Assembly (NCBI GenBank): GCA_030295235.1
Contig: AP026132.1
Location: 1-64,000, forward strand
From: Fistulifera solaris
Lineage: Eukaryota; Bacillariophyta; Bacillariophyceae; Naviculales; Stauroneidaceae
DNA length: 64,000 bases
Direction of reading: 5' to 3'
Under the pieces are notes generated by a model, which worked only from the letters and a program-made list of their open reading frames with translations, was not told the DNA's origin and made no database searches. The position numbers and the translations under genes are program-made. Of this stretch, positions 1 through 12,124 are shown piece by piece (within the stretch, counting starts at the first letter, position 1; the number at the start of each line of letters is the position of its first letter).

Positions 1-3000
1 ATCTACGACAAGTCAAGAGTACCATTGACATTGACACTCCGCGTGAAAACGGGAAAAGACGCTTACCTTCGAAAGCAGTACTGTACTCTTCTCCTCTACC
101 AAAGTTCCCAAGTTACGATGCACAGTTTTCTGCGAGACCACGCCGTAAGGTTCTGTACCATGACGTTGTTCAGGATGACCCGTATGACGCATGACGACGC
201 TGGTTACGTAGTACGACATCGATTCTTCTGTGTCTGAGCTGTACATCAACGCTGCTGCCCGGCCGTCCTGCACGCAATCGCCCACCCGGTATTTCTTCGA
301 CTACACGCACTACTGGACCGCGTATGGCTCGTGAACGCTGGATGCAACTGAGCCACAACGCACGCATTTGGGACACTATCTCAGATAAGGATAAAGCCAT
401 TATTTTGGGCCTGTCGTCTAACCCCAACTATACTGGTTCTGGCAGTCATCATGGTCCCCATTCGTCGAAAGTCGCGAGTGTGCACTTCCATGAGTCTCTT
501 CCTCCCCAGCCCTATCCTGATCCTGAACCCACGGTCCCTAGTGATGAGTTCCACGATGCACCACAAGACATTGATCCTTCCCAAGAAGCCGATTCGACAC
601 TTTTGGTCAATGCTGCACGCTCTGATTCGCTGACTCGATCCCCCGCGGATATTCGGCCGATCTTGTCACAACCTTCTTCGAATCGCGCTAATCGCATTAA
701 CGTAGTGCAAATGTGCACATCATGTACCGTGTCTCGAATGGACATACGGCATCGCTCTCTTGCTTCTTTGGTCGACCGTGGTGCTAACGGTGGAGTTGCT
801 GGTTGTGACGCCAGGGTCATTGACAAGGCTTTTCCCGCGATCGTCAGCGAGATATCCAAGGCATTGATAACCACCAAATGACTGACCTCGAAATTGGTAC
901 TGTCGGTGGTGTCGCTCATACCCACAAAGGACCGGTCATTGCAATCTTCCATCAGTACGCCTCTCTATGGAAAAGGCTCCTACGATACACGCTGCTGGAC
1001 AAATCGAACACTACAAGAATTTTGTGGACTTATAAGTCTTCAGTCGTGGGTGGTACTCAATGCATTACTACGCTTTGATGGTTATGTTATTCCGCTTCAA
1101 CATTCAGCAAGGTCTGGCACGCCTTCCTATTCGGCCCATTTACCGACATACTGAATGGGACAGTTTGCCGCGATGTCTTTATGACTTGTGACGCTATGCG
1201 GGACCCGTCAGTACTAGATCACACCATTAACGTAGGATGATACAGCCTGGTATGATGCAGTCAGTACAGAAGCCGAAGCTCGCCGCAACCATCTTTCTCG
1301 ATGCCTTTGGTGACTATCGTTTCCGCGTAAATGTCCAACATGCGCTTGTCCATGTCCCTTTGACGCATGACATCGACAACGTGATTGACAATTGCATTTA
1401 TGCTGTTCACGGTTGATAGTACTCCGGCAGGTGCAGGCTTCATCGCGTCTACTGAGTTGCCTCCTGGCTTAACCTCCTCCCATTCTTCCCGGGTCACTCC
1501 ATCGCATCTTGTCCAAACGTTTCTCCCGACTTCGCTGTCTACGCCCTTATTTTGGCTGGATTTCCGCCGACTTGGTCCAGTTGACCCTCGAACACACCAC
1601 GCGAATATGCACGCTCTTCCCACGGGTACTCTTTTGAAACGGTGCTTTCAAGTCTGCCAATCCGGCACTCAACGCTCGTCGCCGTTCTGAGGCAGTTATG
1701 CGGTGACATTGTGTAATCTCGACACTCCTGCTATTGATAATGGTGCAACTTCCGCTGTACTCTTTTGCGGTCGTGGATACTTACGCCACCGACATCTACG
1801 GTATCAAAACCGACAAGCAATTTATCAATACACTCGAGGACAATATACGCCGAACGGGGAGCCCCTACACGCTTGATCAGTGACCACTTCAAGTCGAAAT
1901 CAGCAAAGCCGTTGTCAACCTTCTTCGCATCTTTTGTATTGATTCTTGGCAGAGTGAACCCAAGAACCAGCAACAGAACTTTGCTGAGCGACGCTTCCAG
2001 ACTGTCAAGACCACTACGAACCGCATTCTTGATCGTACTGGCGCTCCGGCTTCGACTTGGCTCCTTTGTCTACAATACGTATGCTTCCTACTCAACCATA
2101 ATGTATAACGAGACACTCAAGACCGCTCCGATTCAGGCGCTTACAGGGTCTACTCCTGATGTCAGTGTCCTTCTCCGCTTCTACTTCTGGCAGAAGGTAC
2201 TCTATATGCGTGACGATTATGACTTCCCTTCTGAGTCTCCTGAGGCGATGGGCCATATTGTCGGCATCTCCGAGCACGTTGGACCTGCTCTCTGCTGGAA
2301 AATACTTACTTCGGATACTCAGAAAGTTATTTTCCGTTCTCAGGTCCGTCCGCACACTGACGACGCATCCTAATTTGCGCGCCGCCCGACTGACGGGGAG
2401 AGTTCGCATCCGCCCCACACCAGTTGTACAATCGCTGCACACCTGTTTTCGGCGTGGATCCTGATGCTACAGACGATATCAGTCCTCCCGACGCTGCAGT
2501 CCGTCCGAATGTACCCATTATTGACGTTGAAGATCTTATCGGACGACATTCTTAATGGATGAGGAATCGGATGGTCAGAGGTTCCGCTGCACGCATCTCC
2601 CATCTTGTTGAAGATCACGGCCGCTGTACGCAATGATCCTACACGAGTCAAATTTGTCTGTGACATTACTGAGAAGGATACGGAAGCCATTTTCACATAC
2701 AACGAGATCATGGAATATTTGAACCGTGACTCAGAAGCTCCACTGTGGAAATTCAAACGTGATATTTCTCACCAAGGTCCACTAGGCACTACTGACCGTG
2801 AGTACAAAGGATGCAGCTACAATGTGCTGATAGAGTGGGAGAACGGGAGATTACCGCAGAACCGTTGAATGTTATTGCGCGGATGACCCAGTAACGCATG
2901 CCATTTATGCCAAGGACAACAATTTGTTAGATATGCCTGGATGGAAACGCTTCAAGTCAATTGCAAAGAGGCATAAGAAGTTCGTCCGTATGATCAACCA

Positions 3001-3783
3001 GTCAAAGCTAGCGCCCTACAATTCAGCCACGCTATAAGTACGGATTCGAAATTCCTCGCAATTATGCCCATGCAATGCGCCTCGATGAACAGAACAAGAA
3101 CACTAAGTGGAAAGACGAGTGGCACTCGAAGTTACTTCAGATCAAGAGTACCACACTTTTAAGGACTTGGGGCATAAGTCGACAGTTAAGCCTCCCCCAG
3201 GATACAAGCCGTAATTCGCGCTTCACTTGGTATTCGGCGTCAAGCACGATGGACGGCACAAGGCAAGATTGGTTGCGGATGGTCACCTTACTGAAGTGCC
3301 TACCGAGTCCGTGATAATTCGGTGTAGTGAGTCTTCGTGGATTCCGATTGGTCACCTTCCTGGCAGAACTTAACGATTTGAAGTTCTGGGCTACTGATAT
3401 AGGTAATGCCTACTTAGAAGCCTATACTTCAGAGCGTGTTTACATTGAAGCCGGGCCGGAATTCGGTAAGCTCGAAGGCCATATACTGTTGATCAGTAAG
3501 GCACTTTACGGGCTACGCACCAGTAGCTGCAGATGGCATGATAGGCTCTCCGATGTACTACGAGAATTGGGTTTCCAGTCCTGCAAGGCTGAACCGGACA
3601 TATGGTTACGCCCGAGTGGTGATGTGTACGAGTATGTCGCTGTGTACGCCGACGATCTTGCACTAGCGATGAAGGACCCTGACGCTTTCGTCAAAATTTT
3701 GACGGATAAGTACAATTTCAAGCTTAAGGGTACTGGTCCTATCACCTTCCATCTGGGAATGGATTTCTCCAGAGATCCTGATG
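1..3783 (+). pseudogene. Ty1/copia polyprotein, copy 1 (partial, frame-broken)
   Basis: This is a copia-type Gag-Pol remnant that enters from the left window edge in late gag and ends inside the reverse transcriptase. In broken frames it shows a protease with the active-site-like segment LVDRGANGG near 765-800, integrase pieces around 1740-2130 (including LISDHFKS and an AER motif), and the RT catalytic YADDLALAM near 3645-3670. It aligns with 4107-7843 over its whole length. It carries net about 46 extra bases and dozens of small indels relative to that copy, so no frame stays open for more than a few hundred bases. The sequence breaks off at 3781-3783 and jumps straight into gag-like sequence of the next copy, with no LTR between them. 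It may be a decayed element, an assembly artefact, or both. Confidence 0.85.
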
Positions 3784-6700
3784 TACGCAGTCCTTGAAGC
3801 TACTGTCCTTACTGACCAAGGCAAGGCCATTGTTCGCAAGTACGAAGTCTACCTACGATGCACAACGCGTTTATGCTGAGTTGAAGCGCCATCACCTACA
3901 GTCTACTAACGCGCTAAATGGAATCTTCCAGCATACTCGCACATCACTTCGGCCAAACTTGGTGACGGTACATGGAACGGTACTACCAATGCGCTCATCC
4001 TGAACTGGCAAGATCAAGTACGACGCTATGAACAGATTTCCGGCGAAGTCATTTCCGATAAACAGAAACGTGCATTACTTGAAAACGCGGTTAACGGCAT
4101 TTCTGATCTACGACAAGTCAAGAGTACCATTGACATTGACACTGCGAAAACGGGAAAAGACGCTACCTTCGAGCAGTACTGTACTCTTCTCCCTCGCCCC
4201 AAAGTTCCCTGCTACGATGCACAGTTTTCATGACCACGCCGTAAGGTTCTGTACCATGACGTTGTTCAGGATGACCCGTATGACGATGACGACGCTGGTT
4301 ACGTAGTACGACATCGATTCTTCTGTGTCTGAGCTGTACATCAACGCTGCTGCCCGTCGTCCTGCACGCAATCGTCCACCCGGTATTTCTTCGACTACAC
4401 GCACTACTGGACCGCGATGGCTCGTGAACGCTGGATGCAACTGAGCGACAACGCACGCATCGATTTGGGACACTATCTCAGATAAGGATAAAGCCATTAT
4501 TTTGGGCCTGTCGTCTAACCCCAACTATACTGGTTCTGGCAGTCATCATGGTCCCCATTCGTCGAAGTCGCAGTGTGCACTTCCATGAGTCTCTTCCTCC
4601 CGAGCCCGATCCTGATCCTGAACCTACGGTCCCTAGTGATGAGTTCCACGATGCACCACAAGACATTGATCCTTCCCAAGAAGCCGATTCGACACTTTTG
4701 GTCAATGCTGCACGTTCTGATTCGCGACTCGATCCCCGTGACATTCGGCCGATCTTGTCACAACCTTCTTCGAATCGTGCCAATCGTACACGTAGTGCAA
4801 ATGTGCACATCATGTACCGTGTCTCGAATGGACATACGGCATCGCTCTTGCTTCTTTGGTCGACCGTGGTGCTAACGGTGGAGTTGCTGGTTGTGACGTC
4901 AGGGTCATTGACAAGGCTTTTCCGCATCGTCGCGTAGATATCCAAGGCATTGATAACCACCAAATGACTGACCTCGAAATTGGTACTGTCGGTGGTGTCG
5001 CTCATACCCACAAAGGACCGGTCATTGCAATCTTCCATCAGTACGCTCTCTATGGAAAAGGCCCTACGATACACGCTGCTGGACAAATCGAACACTACAA
5101 GAATTTTGTGGACGATAAGTCTTCAGTCGTGGGTGGTACTCAATGCATTACTACGCTTGATGGTTATGTTATTCCGCTCAACATTCAGCAAGGTCTGGCA
5201 CGTCTTCCTATTCGGGCCCATTTACCGATACTGAATGGGACAGTTTGCCGCATGTCTTTATGACTTGTGACGTTGCGTGGGACCCGTCAGTACTAGATCA
5301 CACCATTAACGTAGGATGATACAGCCTGGTATGATGCAGTCAGTACAGAAGCCGGAAGCTCGCCGCAACCATCTTTCGATGCCTTTGGTGACTATCGTTT
5401 CAGCGTGAATGTCCAACATGCGTTTGTCCATGTCCCTTTTGACGATGACATCGACAACGTGATTGACAATTGCATTTATGCTGTTCACGGTTGATAGTAC
5501 TCCGGCAGGTGCAGGCTTCATCGTGCCTACTGAGTTGCCTCCTGGCTTAACCTCCTCCCATTCTTCCCGGTCACTCCACGTACCTTGTCCAAACGTTCTC
5601 CCGACTTCAAGGCGTCTACGCCCTTATTTTGGCTGGATTTCCGCCGACTTGGTCCAGTTGACCCTCGAACACACCACGCAATATGCACGCTCTTCCCACG
5701 GGTACTCTTTTGAAACGTGCTTTCAAGTTCGCCAATCCGGCACTCAACGCTCGTCGCCGTTCTGAGGCAGTTGCGTGACATTGTGTAATTCGACACTCCT
5801 GCTATTGATAATGGTGCAACTTCCGCTGTACTCTTTTGCGGTCGTGATACTTACGTCACCGATATCTACGGTATCAAAACCGATAAGCAATTTATCAATA
5901 CACTCGAGGACAATATACGCGAACGGGGAGCCCCTACACGCTTGATCAGTGACCACTTCAAGTCGAAATCAGCAAAGCCGTTGTCAACCTTCTTCGTACC
6001 TTTTGTATTGATTCTTGGCAGAGTGAACCCAAGAACCAGCAACAGAACTTTGCTGAGCGACGTTTCCAGACTGTCAAGACCACTACGAACCGCATTCTTG
6101 ATCGTACTGGCGCTCCGGCTTCGACTTGGCTCCTTTGTCTACAATACGTATGCTTCCTACTCAACCATAATGATAACGAGACACTCAAGACCGCTCCGAT
6201 TCAGGCGCTTACAGGGTCTACTCCTGATGTCAGTGTCCTTCTCCGCTTCTACTTCTGGCAGAAGGTACTCTATATGCGTGACGATTATGACTTCCCTTCT
6301 GAGTCTCCTGAGGCGATGGGCCATATTGTCGGCATCTCCGAGCACGTTGGACCTGCTCTCTGCTGGAAAATACTTACTTCGGATACTCAGAAAGTTATTT
6401 TCCGTTCTCAGGTCCGTCCGTACACTGACGACGATCCTAATTTGCGCTCGACTGACGGGGAGAGTTCGCATCCGCCCACACCAGTTGTACAATCGCTGCA
6501 CACCTGTTTTCGGCGTGGATCCTGATGCTACAGACGATATCAGTCCTCCCGACGCTGCAGTCCGTCCGAATGTACCCATTATTGACGTTGAAGATCTTAT
6601 CGGACGTACATTCTTAATGGATGAGGAATCGGATGGTCAGAGGTTCATGCGACGCATCTCCCATCTTGTTGAAGATCACGAAGCCGCTGTACGCAATGAT

Positions 6701-8851
6701 CCTACACGCAGTCAAATTTGTCTGTGACATTACTGAGAAGGATACGGAAGCCATTTTCACATACAACGAGATCATGGAATATTTGAACCGTGACTCAGAA
6801 GCTCCACTGTGGAAATTCAAACGTATTATTTCTCACCAAGGTCCACTAGGCACTACTGACCGTGAGTACAAAGGATGCAGCTACAATGTGCTGATAGAGT
6901 GGGAGAACGGGGAGATTACCGCAGAACCGTTGAATGTTATTGGCGGGCGGATGACCCAGTAACGTACGCCATTTATGCCAAGGACAACAATTTGTTAGAT
7001 ATGCCTGGATGGAAACGCTTCAAGTCAATTGCAAAGAGGCATAAGAAGTTCGTCCGTATGATCAACCAGTCAAAGCTGCGCTCCTACAATTCAGCGCCAC
7101 GCTATAAGTACGGATTCGAAATTCCTCGCAATTATGCCCATGCAATGCGCCTCGATGAACAGAACAAGAACACTAAGTGGAAAGACGCAGTGGCACTCGA
7201 GTTACTTCAGATCGAAGAGTACCACACTTTTAAGGACTTGGGGCATAAGTCGACAGTTAAGCCTCCCCCAGGATACAAGCCAATTCGCTCACTTGGTATT
7301 CGATGTCAAGCACGATGGACGGCACAAGGCAAGATTGGTTGCGGATGGTCACCTTACTGAAGTGCCTACCGAGTCCGTATACTCCGGTGTAGTGAGTCTT
7401 CGTGGATTCCGATTGGTCACCTTCCTGGCAGAACTTAACGATTTGAAGTTCTGGGCTACTGATATAGGTAATGCCTACTTAGAAGCCTATACTTCAGAGC
7501 GTGTTTACATTGAAGCCGGGCCGGAATTCGGTAAGCTCGAAGGCCATATACTGTTGATCAGTAAGGCACTTTACGGGCTACGCACCAGTAGCTGCAGATG
7601 GCATGATAGGCTCTCCGATGTACTACGAGAATTGGGTTTCCAGTCCTGCAAGGCTGAACCGGACATATGGTTACTCGAGTGGTGATGTGTACGAGTATGT
7701 CGCTGTGTACGCCGACGATCTTGCACTAGCGATGAAGGACCCTGACGCTGTCAAAATTTTGACGGATAAGTACAATTTCAAGCTTAAGGGTACTGGTCCT
7801 ATCACCTTCCATCTGGGAATGGATTTCTCCAGAGATCCTGATGGTACTTTGTGCATGTCCCCAAGAAAGTACATCGAGAAGATCATAGCCAACTACGAAC
7901 GGCTATTCGGAGAGTCACCCAAGCAAGTAGTATCTTCTCCGCTTGAGAAGGGTGATCACCCGGAAATGGACACTTCTCCTTTCCCTCGACGAAAAGGGCA
8001 TAAGAGATTATCAGTCGCTGATTGGAGCTTTACAATGGCTCATCAGTATCGGTCGATTCGACATTATGACCGCTGTCATGTCTCTCTTCTTCGCGCAGCA
8101 CCGAGAAAGGGGCATATGGATCGTGTTAAACGGATCTATGGGTATGTGTCTAAAATGCGCCATGCCTCCACACGCTTTCGAGTTGAAGAACCAGACTTCT
8201 CCGATCTCCCGAATTTTGAGTACCTAATGGTCGCTTCTGTGTACGGTGATGTCAAGGAAGCGGAACCCAAAGATGCTTCAAACCTCTTGGGAACTTCGCT
8301 CACATCAGTACACTTTGTAGATGCGAATCTTATGCACTGCATGGCTACGGGAGATCTGTGACTGGAATTCTTCACCTTCTTAACAAGACCCCTATCGAGT
8401 GGTACTCCAAGAAGCAGACAACTGTTGAGACTGCTACTTATGGTTCAATTTATTGCAGCGAGAACATGCGTTGAGCAGATCATCGATCTCCGCAATACAC
8501 TGCGATATTTAGGGGTACCGATTCGCGAGAAGGCCTACATGTTTGGGGATAATGAGTCTGTCGTCAACAGTGCTAACATGGTACACGCAGCTACACAAGA
8601 GACATACTATGCTCTCTTTTCACCGTGTACGCGAGGCTATTGCGTCAGGAATGGTTGCATTCTTGCATATTCCCGGGGAGATGAACCCAGCTGATATTCT
8701 CAGCAAACATTGGGGTTATTCGCAGATATGGGATCGCTTTGAAGGCGATACTTTTCTGGACTGGAGACACCGCAGAACTGAAGAACTAAAGAGTACCAAG
8801 TACTACTTTGGGTTAGAGAGATATTTGTTTAGAGAGAAATGCATGTGTTAG
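3784..8851 (+). pseudogene. Ty1/copia Gag-Pol, copy 2 (frame-broken)
   Basis: This second head-to-tail copia polyprotein runs from within gag to the end of RNase H. The order is gag-like helical sequence (about 3784-4300), protease (about 4840-5000, VDRGANGG), integrase (about 5760-6400, with Asp in LISDHFKS and Glu in NFAERRFQ-type sequence), RT (about 7140-8360, YADDLALAM at about 7708-7735) and RNase H (about 8370-8800, GDNESVV and the closing NPADILSK motif). The order protease-integrase-RT-RNase H places it in Ty1/copia, not gypsy. The protease reads DRG instead of the usual D-T/S-G. The reading frame changes at many points (for example near 5250, 5995, 6440, 6955, 7360 and 7675), so no intact polyprotein is present. 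The final frame stops at 8851 after a Cys-rich end. Confidence 0.88.
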
Positions 8852-10018
8852 TGATTAGGATTTAGGAAGAAAATGGAAGACCTTCGAACGAGAATGCGAG
8901 TCAGTTATTGCAGCCGCCTTCGAGAAGACGGGAGTGACAATTTTCTTAGCAAGATCGAGTCATGTTAGTGACTGATTTTCCATAGTATTTGTGTAGTCTT
9001 CTACTTATACTACACAGAGACGGCGCATCGGTATTGCTATTTAGACTTCGACTGTCTATTTGAAGATAGAGTCACTTGGATACCATTGGGAGTTATTTGA
9101 AGTTGCAGTTACAAGGTTTGGATACCGTTGAGAGTGCAACGTCGACAATTTTGCAGACGTGGACATGTTTCTTCTCTTGCCACGACTGACTGTCACGTAG
9201 ACCTTCAGTACATTTCTTACGTGTCGTAGCCAACCTACGGAATTTTCTACAGGAATCCAGTACTTGTTTTCTTTGCCACCTCAGCACAAGTTCCTGAAGA
9301 TTGGAGAAAGGTGTGCAATCATTTTCCATTAGAATAGGTCTCATAAAATAAGAAATCAATCAATCTATACCGAGTTTACTGAGTCTTCTTTTGTGGTGAA
9401 ATTCTCAAGGTCACAAGCCTTGCGAGTCGATCTACATCCTTTGGAGTCCAGGCAGGCAGACAGTGAGTAAGTAACAACAAGCGCACTGTGTGGTTGTCTT
9501 TGCTGATCATTGCAATCAAAGAGTGTTTGCGATATCAGTGCTTTCGCTTGACAGTTGATCATCTCATCAAAGAGTGTTGAGTTGGTTGATTGTTGTTTTT
9601 GCGTGAGATCATTCCGCATTCGAATTCCGTGAGCTATCTGTGCGCTCGGAATTTCTGTCAGAATGCTTGATGAACAACAAGCAATGATAATGTAGTTGAT
9701 GTAATATTAGCATCGCGAACAGATACGCTACGCTTGGAAAGATGGTGGCATGAGTAAAGGAATTGTAAATGTTGGTTGTAGTGGTTTTGTTACGACGTCA
9801 GTCGACCTCCTTGTGGCGACGATCTGTTTACCATTCATTCGGATAATACAAAATTTCGCTCCCTGAACGAAAATGTCAGTGCAATGTATGTCTTAAAGCA
9901 ATCAAGGGACTGAAGCGACCAAGGCAAGCGCGAACCACGATGACAAGTGAACAAGCAACGGCAGGTGAAATCGAGTGGTAGAGAAAATTTGAACTGCTTC
10001 GTCAAGGGTTTCTGTTTG

Positions 10019-10156
10019 ATTGCCCTCATATTTCTTTACTTTTTAATGCAACTAAATGGTGTAAGAATTTGCATAATAATACAAATAATTGCCCTCATAT
10101 TTCTTTACTTTTTAATGCAACTAAATGGTGTAAGAATTTGCATAATAATACAAATA
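10019..10156. repeat. Two perfect tandem copies of a 69 bp unit
   Basis: The unit starts ATTGCCCTCATATTTC and recurs at 10088 with no visible mismatch. Because 69 is a multiple of three, the duplication keeps a short open frame alive (9947-10195, repeated peptide), but the composition is AT-rich and not coding-like. Confidence 0.95.
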
Positions 10157-11004
10157 ACTTTAGTTTCTATTAGGTCATTCAAACGCTCTCTTTAGGCTTA
10201 CGGAACGGAAAAATTACTTTGAATATTCGCCATCCGTTCAGAGCCAAAGCGAACTTACAAAGTGTTGTCGATGCTCTCTTCAGAAAAGCGTTGATGTGGC
10301 GAAGTAGCAGCGCCGGTTTCCGCGGTTTGCAATAGCGCCTTGGATGCGATATTTTCCTAGCCTTGTCATTCAACTGCCGTTCGAACTGTCAATCGAGAGA
10401 ATTGTTGCTTTCCTTTGATCAAATGCGCCGCCTTTTCAAATCAGCAGTGCTAAGAACCAGTCACGTATGAGCACTCAATGCCCGTTTCAAGCAAACGCCC
10501 GTCCCTTTCATCGATACACTCGAAGGACCTTTCATAGCACCGACTAATCCCGGACTCGCTACCGCTTCTCGTACAATATTTTGGGATCATTAAACATCAA
10601 AGCCGTCGTGAAATGTGCTTTGCAATTTCCCGATTCAAGACTCTGACTACTTTTCCTGCCCTGTCGGCTTGAGATTGCAATTTGACGTCATCACGAAATA
10701 AAACATGTTGAACGTCGACACAAATCCACTCGGAGAGTCATGCAATTTGACCCGGGCATCATTCATTGAGTTAGTTTCATCCATAAAAAAAGCTTTGTAA
10801 AGCTTCGAATGCACACAACACTGACGTCGCCCAAACGGTGCTTGCCCACTCTCTTGGATTTCGCCGTCCATCATCCAACTTCCAATTAGCCCTTAGTAAA
10901 ACTTGCCGTATATGAAGTAAGTCTGAGTACCACCTTCAACGTTTGTTGTAAAGACTGCTGTTCCCCAAGGCAAGGCACTCCAAACGCGGCACCATGCGCT
11001 CATT

Positions 11005-11026
11005 CGTCACGGTTTTTACCGTGACG
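11005..11026. other. Perfect 9 bp stem hairpin with T4 loop
   Basis: The arms CGTCACGGT (11005-11013) and ACCGTGACG (11018-11026) are exact reverse complements around TTTT. A further GCGC/GCGC pair lies outside at about 10997-11000 and 11031-11034, allowing a longer imperfect stem. It sits about 1.1 kb upstream of the PI3-kinase gene. Its function is unknown. Confidence 0.8.
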
Positions 11027-11709
11027 TGATGCGCAAACAGCTTTCCTTTGGTCGTTTTGGTCCACTATCAACCAGCCGCAAATCGTCAGAGTCTGGGTTG
11101 GTTGATGCGTGGTAACGTTGCACTCCAGCAAAACACACGGACGTCGCTCAAACAGTCTTCCGATTTGCAATCTCTCGCTTAGAGAAGCTCGCGCATTCAC
11201 TATGTAAAAGGCGCCAAGCAGATCGCATGCGAGTGCTCTATTCCGGCCTTCATAAACTGCCGTAGGATAGCCTAAGACTGAGAATCTTGGCCGCACTGAG
11301 CTAGTTGTTGCTTCGAAAGTCCTTCTGTTCGACTGCATCCATCGTGAGAGTGATACACGGCCACGAGTGTTCGCTCTTTGTTCAGTGCCGATACTACGCA
11401 CCGACCGAATATTTCCATGATTTCTTCATCCATATGGTTGTTACTTGCAGCGCATCTACTTTCGATCCATCCTGGAGCCCAACTTGCGTATTGATTGGTC
11501 TCCGGTCGAAAGTCTGATCCCTACGAACGACACTCCGCGTTGAGCAGCGATGAATACGAACACAGACGCCTTTGAAACTGAATCTCTCGCATTATAATGT
11601 ATGAGAACATCTCTTGAAGTTTAAAGAAAACAGAAAGATAGTAGCTCTTCATCAAGAGCTGATACGGATTATAGTTGCGTTTCGACAAGGCTTGCGCCCC
11701 GTCGTGTGG

Positions 11710-11730
11710 TCGTCGTCGTCGTCGTCGTCG
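11710..11730. repeat. (TCG)7 microsatellite
   Basis: Seven consecutive TCG triplets lie in non-coding sequence about 400 bp upstream of the PI3-kinase gene. Confidence 0.9.
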
Positions 11731-12124
11731 CAAGAAGAAGTCTCGAGGGAGTTTTTATTGTTCGTCCGTCACTCGTACAGCCTTTCTCCATGCGTAATGC
11801 GTACAGTGTACAGTACAGTCTTGTTGGCAGTGGCAAAATTCGTCCGCTAAGCGCTGCGTGCCGGCGTTTTTGTTTTCGTCCTTAAGTGCGAAAACTGAGG
11901 AGCAGATTTTGTGTACCGGTTGACTCGTGAAAATGATTTTTTGAGTATCGGTGCGTTATCGTTGCTCCGGCTCGGCCTTTTCCAACCTACAACAACAGCA
12001 TAACAAAAGCGCCAAGACCATGAGCCATGAATTTCACTTTGACAAAGCATTGCCGCTATTCTTTGAATAGAACATCGATCCTCTTTCGTTCTTATCGTAA
12101 CTGCATCTCTGCTCGCTTGCATTA

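Larger units (their letters stand above)
1..8851 (+). mobile_element. Tandem copia retrotransposon block without an intervening LTR
   Basis: Positions 1-3783 and 4107-7843 are homologous in direct orientation. Long stretches are identical, for example about 280 bp of RT at 3326-3607 versus 7391-7673. The 323 bp between them (3784-4106) are the upstream gag part of the second copy. A normal tandem insertion would share an LTR between copies, and none is seen. No 5' LTR is in the window, and the 3' LTR cannot be delimited without its partner. A segment starting TGTTAGTGA occurs at about 8845 and again, slightly changed, at about 8963, so either could be near the LTR start. Confidence 0.8.
8852..12124. 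other. Intergenic region after the retrotransposon
   Basis: These 3.3 kb contain no gene that I can support. The first few hundred bases probably include the 3' LTR of the copia element, but its ends cannot be fixed. Short open frames at 9093-9619, 10647-10874 and 11000-11401 (minus strand) resemble no known family and have no initiation or splicing context that stands out. The region holds a 69 bp tandem repeat, a strong hairpin at 11005-11026, a TCG microsatellite, and 7-bp duplications at 11791-11814. Confidence 0.6.

Noticed and set aside
324-881. Open frame of 185 residues, and similar ones at 4478-5263, as host genes
   Set aside because: They are fragments or antisense shadows of the copia polyprotein and recur in both copies.
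9947-10195. Open frame with a peptide repeated twice
   Set aside because: The repetition follows from the 69 bp DNA duplication. The sequence is AT-rich, with no other sign of coding.
10647-11401. Minus-strand frames of 75 and 133 residues as small genes
   Set aside because: There is no family similarity, poor composition, and the longer one runs through the hairpin at 11005.
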